Assembly: GCA_045535935.1 (NCBI GenBank)
Contig: JAZSMO010000013.1
Coordinates: forward strand, 1 to 48,175
DNA from: SVFI01 sp045535935
GTDB taxonomy: Bacteria > Bacillota > Clostridia > Lachnospirales > Lachnospiraceae
Reading direction: 5' to 3'
DNA length: 48,175 bases
Positions 42,625-48,175 of the stretch are shown piece after piece. A model generated the notes under the pieces. That model made no database searches. It was given only the letters and a program-made list of their open reading frames with translations, and was not told where the DNA came from. How positions within the stretch are numbered: position 1 is the first letter of the stretch; every line of letters begins with the position of its first letter. A program made the position numbers and the translations under genes.

Positions 42625-43368
42625 ATGCGTTACGAAGAATTTACAATTGAAGGCAGAAATGCGGTGATTGAGGCGTTCCGCAGCGGGAAACCGATGGACA
42701 AGGTTTTCATGCTCGACGGATGTCAGGACGGACCGATGATGACGATAAGGCGCGAAGCCAAAAAGCATGATGTCATGATCAAATATGTGTCCAAGGACCG
42801 GCTGGATCAGATATCGGAGACGGGAAAACATCAGGGCGTCATCGCTTACGCCGCAGCTTATGAATATGCGCAGGTGGATGACATTTTGGAAAATGCCCGC
42901 CAAAAAGGCGAGCCGCCGTTTGTCATTCTTCTTGACAATATTGAGGACCCGCACAATCTCGGAGCCATTATCCGTACCGCCAATCAGGCCGGAGCACACG
43001 GGGTGATTATTCCGAAAAACCGCGCGGTGGGACTGACTGCAACGGTGGCAAAGGCGTCCGCAGGAGCCTTGAACTATACACCGGTGGCAAAGGTCACCAA
43101 TATTTCCAAGACAATCGAAGAACTGAAAAAAGAAGGACTTTGGTTTGTCTGTGCCGACATGGACGGTGAGGTGATGTACCGTCTGGATCTGAAAGGGCCG
43201 ATCGGGCTTGTCATCGGAAATGAAGGTGAGGGAATCAGCCGTCTTGTTAAAGAAAAGTGCGATTTCACGGCGACCATACCGATGAAGGGAGACATCGATT
43301 CGCTCAATGCCTCCGTGGCAGCAGGAGTTCTGGCTTATGAAATTGTGAGACAGAGAATGGGGATGTAG
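42625..43368 (+). CDS. rlmB: 23S rRNA (guanosine-2'-O-)-methyltransferase RlmB-like (SpoU/TrmH family)
   Basis: 247 residues. An N-terminal L30e-like substrate-binding domain (IEGRNAVIEAFRSGKPMDKVFM) is followed by the SPOUT knot domain with motifs LLDNIEDPHNLGAIIRTA, IGLVIGNEGEGIS and IPMKGDIDSLNASVAAGVL. The family methylates a ribose in rRNA using S-adenosylmethionine. GAGG precedes the ATG. Its place between mrnC and sigH matches Bacillus subtilis, where yacP lies between this gene and sigH; yacP is missing here. Confidence 0.92.
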   Translation: MRYEEFTIEGRNAVIEAFRSGKPMDKVFMLDGCQDGPMMTIRREAKKHDVMIKYVSKDRLDQISETGKHQGVIAYAAAYEYAQVDDILENARQKGEPPFVILLDNIEDPHNLGAIIRTANQAGAHGVIIPKNRAVGLTATVAKASAGALNYTPVAKVTNISKTIEELKKEGLWFVCADMDGEVMYRLDLKGPIGLVIGNEGEGISRLVKEKCDFTATIPMKGDIDSLNASVAAGVLAYEIVRQRMGM

Positions 43369-43398
43369 CCGGCAGAAACCGGAGAAGAGGATTTGGCA

Positions 43399-44022
43399 GT
43401 GAAAGCAAAATACGAAAATTTGAAAGACGAAGAGCTGATTATGCAGCTTCGCGAGGGAAATCAAGAAGTCATGGATTACCTGATGGACAAATATAAAAAT
43501 CTTGTCCGGAGCAAGGCAAAGTCCATGTACATTCTCGGTGCGGATACAGAGGATCTCATCCAGGAGGGGATGATCGGGCTTTTTAAGGCGGTCAGAGATT
43601 ATGACTTCGGACGCGATGCAGGATTTTATACATTTGCAGATCTTTGTATATCCCGTCAGATTTATACGGCGGTGCAGGCGTCGGGACGAAAAAAGCATAT
43701 GCCTCTGAATACCTATATTTCTTTTTACAGCAAAGTGGCAGATGAGACAGGAGATGACGGTCAGGCGGTTCATTTGGAAAATGTGTTGGAATCCGAGGAC
43801 AAAAACCCGGAGGAGAAGCTGATTGACCGGGAAAATGTAGAGTATATCGAGCAGATTATCCAGTCGCAGCTCAGTTCCATGGAACGCCAGGTAATCGATC
43901 TTTATCTGACGGGAATGGCGACCGCAGAAGTGTCCAGAGTGCTCGGTATTGATGAAAAATCCGCAGACAATGCGTTGCAGAGAGCAAAAGCAAAAATCCG
44001 CAAAGCGATCAAAGAAAAATAA
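43399..44022 (+). CDS. sigH: RNA polymerase sigma factor SigH-like
   Basis: 207 residues from a GTG at 43399, 8 nt after AAGAGG; a TTG at 43393 is an alternative. Region 2 has DTEDLIQEGMIGLFKAVRDY and FADLCISRQIYTAVQASGRK. Region 4 has LSSMERQVIDLYLTGMATAEV and SADNALQRAKAKIRKAI. Sequence and position next to rlmB support Spo0H/SigH, which directs early stationary-phase, competence or sporulation genes in Firmicutes. It begins 30 bp after rlmB. rpmG, secE and nusG, which usually follow, are absent. Confidence 0.9.
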   Translation: MKAKYENLKDEELIMQLREGNQEVMDYLMDKYKNLVRSKAKSMYILGADTEDLIQEGMIGLFKAVRDYDFGRDAGFYTFADLCISRQIYTAVQASGRKKHMPLNTYISFYSKVADETGDDGQAVHLENVLESEDKNPEEKLIDRENVEYIEQIIQSQLSSMERQVIDLYLTGMATAEVSRVLGIDEKSADNALQRAKAKIRKAIKEK

Positions 44023-44023
44023 T

Positions 44024-44051
44024 TTGACGAAGTAACGCAGGATGTTATACT
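44024..44051 (+). promoter_or_regulatory. Promoter of the small coiled-coil gene
   Basis: TTGACG at 44024-44029, 16-bp spacer, TATACT at 44046-44051, beginning 1 bp after the sigH stop. Confidence 0.6.
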
Positions 44052-44114
44052 ATAGTGTAGAAGTGTATTTAACTATCAAATCTTAAAAATAGAAAGAAAA
44101 GGGTGGAGAGAACA

Positions 44115-44420
44115 ATGGAAAGAAACGATCCGAATACAAGAATCAGAGAGAAAATTTACAAAGAGCTGAAAGTAACATTTTTAAGTGTTGAGCAGCAGAT
44201 CCGCGAGATGGAAGAACACAGAACAGAGCTTGAAGTAAAGTGTGAACTGTTTGAACAGTGTCTTACCAATTACCTTCTCAGCAGCGGAAGCGATGTAGTA
44301 AAAGAGCATCTTATGACAGCAAAGACAGAAATCGCGACCTGTGAGCTTGAACTTGAAAAATTAAAAATGACAAGAGATGCATACAAGATCGAAATCGAGA
44401 TGTATGAAACTATGAAATAG
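44115..44420 (+). CDS. Small coiled-coil protein of unknown function
   Basis: 101 residues from the ATG at 44115, with GGAGAG upstream; a GTG at 44103 overlaps that site. The whole chain is charged and helical with heptad-like leucines (VEQQIREMEEHRTELEVKCE and CELELEKLKMTRDAYKIEIE). It has no signal peptide or membrane segment and fits no family I can name. It has its own promoter and terminator, so it is a single-gene unit next to sigH. Confidence 0.7.
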   Translation: MERNDPNTRIREKIYKELKVTFLSVEQQIREMEEHRTELEVKCELFEQCLTNYLLSSGSDVVKEHLMTAKTEIATCELELEKLKMTRDAYKIEIEMYETMK

Positions 44421-44434
44421 TACATATCAAAATA

Positions 44435-44465
44435 AAACTGAGAGCAGGTCGCTCTCAGTTTTTTT
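44435..44465. terminator. Bidirectional terminator
   Basis: AAACTGAGAGC (44435-44445) pairs with GCTCTCAGTTT (44451-44461), followed by further T. It serves the small coiled-coil gene and the convergent hydrolase-like gene. Confidence 0.82.
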
Positions 44466-45345
44466 ATGCAGAAACTTCAAAATTGTGACGGAAAAAAAGA
44501 TCGGAGTAATAATCCAATTGGTTTTTGATGGAAGAATCCAAAACTTTTATCCATCTTTCGGGTATGTTTTCGTAACCGTAAAGTGCGCCGGCCAGACAGC
44601 CGGTGATAGCACCGATCACATTGGTGTCGCCGCCGGCATTGACCGCTTCCACGACAGCATCTTCCATACAATTTGTATGACTCAAGTGGAACAAAGCACG
44701 ATCCAACGTGTTTTGTACATGGCGGATCGGAGTAAAATCGCAGGTTGAGTGAACGGTCTTGTCGAAGGTGCCTTCCATACAGGAATACAGTTGCAGGTAA
44801 AAGTCTGTCACAGCCTTGTCACAGACCGGATTGTTGTGTGTCATCCGACTTAAATACAGAACGGAAGAGAGCGGGGCTCCGGTCAGAATGAGCGGAAGAG
44901 TCTGTAACAGACTTCCATTGCTGTAACGCTCTCTTGGCTCAATGTTTGAGCTGTCCGCTGCGTAGGAAAACCAGTCGGAATACGGGGCATTTTTGCAATG
45001 CTCGATGACATTGCGGCAACACAGATCCATGTCTCTCGGGCGGCTGTCGAGCCAATCGGAAAGTTCCTGACAGCAATTTTGAAAAAATAAACTGCCCAAA
45101 CCGATGCGGGTGTCAAACCGCGGTGTTTTTTCAAGAGCTCTGCATACGCACAGTGTTATTTCGGTTGGGTCGGAAACTTCACCCGGAAAAAGATTTAACC
45201 ATCCGCCTCCGACGAGATCTTTATGCAGTTTGTATTTTTTTTGGATTTCAGATTGATACATGAATTCTGTGGATGTGCCCAGAGAATCACCGATGGCCAT
45301 GCCATATAGACTGCCTTTGATTTTAAATTTTAATGCTTTATACAT
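44464..45345 (-). CDS. ADP-ribosylglycohydrolase-family protein with altered metal-site residues
   Basis: 293 residues; AAGGAGGGG precedes the ATG. The fold is recognisable from IKGSLYGMAIGDSLGTSTEF, YSNGSLLQTLPLIL, THNNPVCDKAV and GGDTNVIGAITGCLAGALYG. Two metal-binding motifs deviate: SDPTE stands where active enzymes have TDDT, and GGDTN replaces GGDTD. Loss of these acids would weaken or remove magnesium binding, so the protein may bind ADP-ribose without cleaving it, or have a changed activity. It is divergent from a small XRE regulator, and an inverted repeat lies in the shared promoter region. Confidence 0.82.
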   Translation of the reverse strand: MYKALKFKIKGSLYGMAIGDSLGTSTEFMYQSEIQKKYKLHKDLVGGGWLNLFPGEVSDPTEITLCVCRALEKTPRFDTRIGLGSLFFQNCCQELSDWLDSRPRDMDLCCRNVIEHCKNAPYSDWFSYAADSSNIEPRERYSNGSLLQTLPLILTGAPLSSVLYLSRMTHNNPVCDKAVTDFYLQLYSCMEGTFDKTVHSTCDFTPIRHVQNTLDRALFHLSHTNCMEDAVVEAVNAGGDTNVIGAITGCLAGALYGYENIPERWIKVLDSSIKNQLDYYSDLFFRHNFEVSA

Positions 45346-45368
45346 AGCGTCCCCTCCTTTTGCATATG

Positions 45369-45399
45369 ATTATATCATACTTTCATTATAACTGAAAGT
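45369..45399 (-). promoter_or_regulatory. Promoter of the hydrolase-like gene with overlapping inverted repeat
   Basis: Minus-strand TATAAT (45374-45369) lies 17 bp from TTTCAG (45397-45392). The perfect inverted repeat ACTTTCA-N7-TGAAAGT at 45379-45399 covers the -35 box and spacer, a likely operator for the adjacent XRE regulator. Confidence 0.5.
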
Positions 45400-45446
45400 C
45401 TTCTTTTCACATTATCCTTTAAAATTGAATGAAAGGAGAAGTGAAC

Positions 45447-45680
45447 ATGGGGCAGAAACACTCAAAACAGTATAAAATCATAGGGCAGGCGATTCAGAAA
45501 TATCGCAAGCAAAAAGGAATGACGCAGGAACAGCTTGCGGATGAAGCCTGTATCAGTATCAGCTATCTGACAAAGATTGAGGCGATGAACTGTGATCAGC
45601 CGTTTTCGTTGGAAGTGCTGCTCGATATTACGGAGGTACTCGGAGTGTCTATTCATCAGTTGCTGGAAGGAATCGAATAG
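45447..45680 (+). CDS. XRE-family helix-turn-helix regulator (small)
   Basis: 77 residues from the ATG at 45447, 8 nt after AAGGAG; an in-frame ATG at 45429 overlaps that site. Nearly the whole protein is one Cro/CI-type domain (IGQAIQKYRKQKGMTQEQLA, then CISISYLTKIEA). It may repress itself and the divergent ADP-ribosylglycohydrolase-like gene through the inverted repeat between them; this is inferred from arrangement. Confidence 0.88.
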   Translation: MGQKHSKQYKIIGQAIQKYRKQKGMTQEQLADEACISISYLTKIEAMNCDQPFSLEVLLDITEVLGVSIHQLLEGIE

Positions 45681-45702
45681 GAATACATTTTGTTTTTAGA
45701 TA

Positions 45703-45735
45703 GAAAAAAACCGGACAATGTTGTCCGGCTTTTTT
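45703..45735. terminator. Bidirectional terminator between the XRE gene and tRNA-Thr
   Basis: CCGGACA and TGTCCGG (45711-45728) with flanking A- and T-runs. Confidence 0.82.
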
Positions 45736-45741
45736 GATGCA

Positions 45742-45814
45742 AGCTGCCTAGCGGAATCGAACCGCCGACCTCCGCCTTACCAAGGCGACGCTCTACCGAC
45801 TGAGCCAAGGCAGC
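45742..45814 (-). tRNA. tRNA-Thr (anticodon GGT)
   Basis: Minus-strand acceptor GCTGCCT pairs with AGGCAGC, discriminator T. The anticodon loop TTGGTAA gives GGT. T-arm GGTTCGATTCC. CCA is not encoded. Confidence 0.94.
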
Positions 45815-45837
45815 ATACAAATTAATTACCGAACGAT

Positions 45838-45866
45838 ATTGTATCAAAGAAAGCATCCTTTGTCAA
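45838..45866 (-). promoter_or_regulatory. Promoter of tRNA-Thr
   Basis: Minus-strand TTGACA (45866-45861), 17-bp spacer, TACAAT (45843-45838), about 24 bp before the tRNA. Confidence 0.8.
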
Positions 45867-45935
45867 ACAAAAAACTAGATTATATATGTGAAATGTGGTA
45901 ATATCAAGATAATTAGGCAGGAGGGATGAAAAAGT

Positions 45936-47483
45936 ATGAATCATGTGCTTCTTGTAAAAAAATATTTGGCAGATAATGAGAGAAAAATCAACAATCTTCT
46001 TCGTTGGTTTCCGCTTGCATTTATTTTGTTGTGCCCGGCATTATTGATAGCGAGTCAGGCCGGCGTCCTGTTGTTTGATCTGTCTTTTTGGATCAAGATA
46101 TGTATAGTGATTGCAGTTCTTTGTATTTTTCCATCTGTATTTGTACACTATTCTTATAATGAGACATTAAATCGTTGCGTATGTCTTTCTGTACTGGAGA
46201 TTATGACCTGTCTGGTGGCAGTGATTGATGCGATTCATATTTCAGGTCTGTTTTTGTTCGTTCCGCTGATCAGTATATTGTATTTGGACCGGACGGTGTT
46301 TTTACATACGGCTCGCAATTGCTTTGCGGTGATGGTGATTTTAAAAGTCGGGGATATGATTTATCGTTATCAGGAATCGATCCGGACGGATAGGGTATAT
46401 GAAGCGGACTATATGGCTTTTGTTTCGCTTGTGCTGGAATATTTTCTTATTGCTGTGGCGTTGTATTTTATATTGCAGTGGTTCGATGAGATGGTTTCTT
46501 CCGGGTACAAGCTTCAGAATCGCGGAGACGGTACTTATACTACGGCTGCGGCAGTGATTCAGGAGCACTTCCATGAGGAAAGTTATAATACAAAGGGATG
46601 CTTTCTTGATGTGGGGCACAGGGTAGAAAGTCTGATTCGCGGCAAAAGCAAGAAGTTCAGCCTGCATATAGATGATCAGTTGCCGAGTCAGTTTAAGGGA
46701 GATTCGGAAAAGATTAAATTGGCATTGATCAATCTTTTGTCCGATTTTGTCCAGTATACCGAAAACGGTGAAGTGACACTGGATGTTTCTTATGAAAAGG
46801 GTATCACGCCGAAAAAAGGGCAGAATATTACATTAGTATGTAAGATACAATCAAATGAAGACTTATCGGAAGATTTCCGTTATGGTAATGCCTTGGGATT
46901 TGCCCTTGCAAAAAATATGATTCAGAAGATGGATGGTATTCTTTTAAACAAATCGGGTGGTAATCCTTATGTGACCAGCTATATAGTTTCGTTCCAGCAA
47001 ATGGTTGACAGCGGCGAGACAATCAGTCAAATGCGTGCTTCCCACAGGAGAGAACAGGAGATGCTCATTGCAGATTCCCGTAAAAAGGCAGAAAACCTTA
47101 TGTATGTGAAGGCCGGTAAGGCTTTGATCGTAGACGACAATGAAATGAACCAAAAACTGGTGGCAGCAATTTTGAAGTCTTATGGTTTGGATTCCGTTTG
47201 TGTGTCTTCGGGAGATGAGGCGATAAAAGTAGTACAGTCCAAAGAGTTTAATTTGGTGGTTCTTGACTATATGATGCCGATCAAGGGAGGTTTGCAGATT
47301 GCCAAGGAGCTGCGTCAGTTGGGGGATCCGTATTTTGAAGAACTTCCGCTCATTGCAATGACGTCCAATAACACGGAAGAGTCCAAGATGATGTTCTATG
47401 ACAATAAGTTTGCAGAAGTGATTTCCAAACCGATCAAAGAGGATGAATTGCGTCTGGCGATTGCTCTTTGTATGTGTCTGTAG
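45936..47483 (+). CDS. Membrane sensor protein with degenerate kinase-type ATPase domain and receiver domain
   Basis: 515 residues. About six transmembrane segments fill residues 20-190. Next comes a region like a histidine-kinase ATPase domain (SEKIKLALINLLSDFVQYTE as the N box, about 250-345). The last 125 residues form a receiver domain with phospho-acceptor Asp444 (LVVLDYMMP), Thr476 and Lys498. No dimerisation helix with an H-box histidine is visible between the membrane part and the ATPase region, and the G boxes are weak. It may therefore receive phosphate from another kinase. GGAGGG lies 10 nt before the ATG. A membrane-protein gene follows 9 bp downstream. Confidence 0.75.
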   Translation: MNHVLLVKKYLADNERKINNLLRWFPLAFILLCPALLIASQAGVLLFDLSFWIKICIVIAVLCIFPSVFVHYSYNETLNRCVCLSVLEIMTCLVAVIDAIHISGLFLFVPLISILYLDRTVFLHTARNCFAVMVILKVGDMIYRYQESIRTDRVYEADYMAFVSLVLEYFLIAVALYFILQWFDEMVSSGYKLQNRGDGTYTTAAAVIQEHFHEESYNTKGCFLDVGHRVESLIRGKSKKFSLHIDDQLPSQFKGDSEKIKLALINLLSDFVQYTENGEVTLDVSYEKGITPKKGQNITLVCKIQSNEDLSEDFRYGNALGFALAKNMIQKMDGILLNKSGGNPYVTSYIVSFQQMVDSGETISQMRASHRREQEMLIADSRKKAENLMYVKAGKALIVDDNEMNQKLVAAILKSYGLDSVCVSSGDEAIKVVQSKEFNLVVLDYMMPIKGGLQIAKELRQLGDPYFEELPLIAMTSNNTEESKMMFYDNKFAEVISKPIKEDELRLAIALCMCL

Positions 47484-47492
47484 GAGGAACCG

Positions 47493-48175
47493 ATGAATCG
47501 GATAGATAAATTTTTAACTGAATTTGATCAAAAGGGAAAAGTGTTAAGTGCGCTGCTCAGCGTGCTGACACTTTTTGCTATGTTAGGAAGCATAGCACCG
47601 CATCTGTATGAAGGGATACCGAAATATACAGAGTGGATATGCGGTCTGACGACATGGAATGCATATAATAAGCAGGCGGATATTTATATCATACAGGCGG
47701 TGCTGTTTGGATTGCCGTGTCTGTTTTGTTTGTTTGCAGTCGGTTACGTGGCGTGGAAACGGGTTTTCGGACAGGACAAGCACGGTCTGCTTTGGATCAT
47801 CACATATTGTGCGGTGCTTTGTCTGTTTTTTATCGGAAATCCATATGCGTATATGTATTTGATACTTTGGTTAGTGCTGTTTGCCTGTTATATCTATATG
47901 GGAAAAAGGAAGTGCCCGGAGCAGTTCGGTCCGGCGGTGTTGTCGGTCTTTACGGCCGGACATGTTATTATGGCCGTCGCACTTTGCCTGAGTTTTTTTG
48001 CTCCTTCTTTGGGAGGGCTTTGGCAAGAAAATGAGATGCTGTTTCCGGTTGTTTTAGGTCTTCTTTTAGCCCTGAGTGTATTTGTAAGGCCCGGAGGAAA
48101 GGTGCAGGCTGTTATGTTGTGGGCACAGATTTTTCTGCCGCTTGCGTGGCTGGGATTTGTACATTTTCGTTATCG
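47493..48175 (+). CDS. Multi-spanning membrane protein (3' end outside window)
   Basis: The ATG at 47493 follows AGGAGG, and the frame stays open to the right edge (227 codons seen). The sequence starts MNRIDKFLTEFDQKGKVLSA and contains about seven hydrophobic segments (for example VLTLFAMLGSIAPHL and WIITYCAVLCLFFIGN). No family is recognised. Its start 9 bp after the sensor gene suggests a sensor-membrane partner operon. Confidence 0.7.
   Translation, partial: MNRIDKFLTEFDQKGKVLSALLSVLTLFAMLGSIAPHLYEGIPKYTEWICGLTTWNAYNKQADIYIIQAVLFGLPCLFCLFAVGYVAWKRVFGQDKHGLLWIITYCAVLCLFFIGNPYAYMYLILWLVLFACYIYMGKRKCPEQFGPAVLSVFTAGHVIMAVALCLSFFAPSLGGLWQENEMLFPVVLGLLLALSVFVRPGGKVQAVMLWAQIFLPLAWLGFVHFRY

Overview
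The window reads as chromosome of a low-to-mid GC Gram-positive of the class Clostridia, most likely a gut-type Lachnospiraceae. The evidence is ClpC, RadA, a SigH-type sigma factor, the cysS-mrnC-rlmB-sigH order, a T-box cysteine leader, sigma-A-like promoters, strong AGGAGG-type ribosome binding sites, Big2/FN3 surface proteins and cadherin-like adhesins. No phage, insertion sequence, plasmid replication gene or CRISPR array was seen. The species assignment is inference.

Layout. Bases 1-2829 hold the end of a cell-wall glucosaminidase and a membrane-anchored adhesin-like protein. Bases 2871-10585 carry housekeeping and stress genes: clpC, a small conserved protein, radA, a probable small RNA, tRNA-Trp, a PrsA-like lipoprotein foldase and htpG. 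Bases 10677-15502 hold a vanZ-like gene and a large cyclic-nucleotide-domain protein on the minus strand, divergent from an acidic tandem-repeat protein followed by a TetR regulator. Bases 15882-20375 are a minus-strand operon of MoxR ATPase, DUF58 protein and membrane transglutaminase. Bases 20579-25739 run EAL phosphodiesterase, queH, argS, tRNA-Val and tRNA-Met. Then come MATE efflux plus alcohol dehydrogenase, ABC-F, a small unknown gene and sbcD-sbcC. A convergent Rpn-family nuclease gene follows, then ispF, a large secreted Big2/FN3 protein, the T-box controlled cysE(broken)-cysS-mrnC-rlmB-sigH cluster, a small coiled-coil protein, a divergent ADP-ribosylglycohydrolase-like/XRE pair, tRNA-Thr, and a membrane sensor with a receiver domain next to a membrane protein that runs off the end.

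Genes that work together: cysE and cysS (cysteine synthesis and charging) share a leader that senses uncharged tRNA-Cys. sbcC and sbcD form one nuclease. MoxR, DUF58 and transglutaminase form a common three-gene module. clpC-radA and ispF-cysE-cysS-mrnC-rlmB-sigH are pieces of a cluster that is contiguous in Bacillus subtilis; here about 29 kb of other genes lie between them.

Most interesting signals. (1) The 10-mer TTATGTAAAC, which matches the XerD-binding half of the Firmicutes dif site, occurs at least ten times on either strand, inside genes and between them. (2) Two homologous intergenic palindromic elements of about 115 bp end in inverted copies of this 10-mer. (3) The Rpn nuclease gene has a strong internal ribosome binding site and start that would give a separate C-terminal fragment, as in the described RpnL/RpnS genes-within-genes toxin-antitoxin systems, and a structured leader. 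(4) cysE carries an in-frame TAA stop. (5) The acidic protein contains 138-bp repeats with a nested 33-bp duplication.
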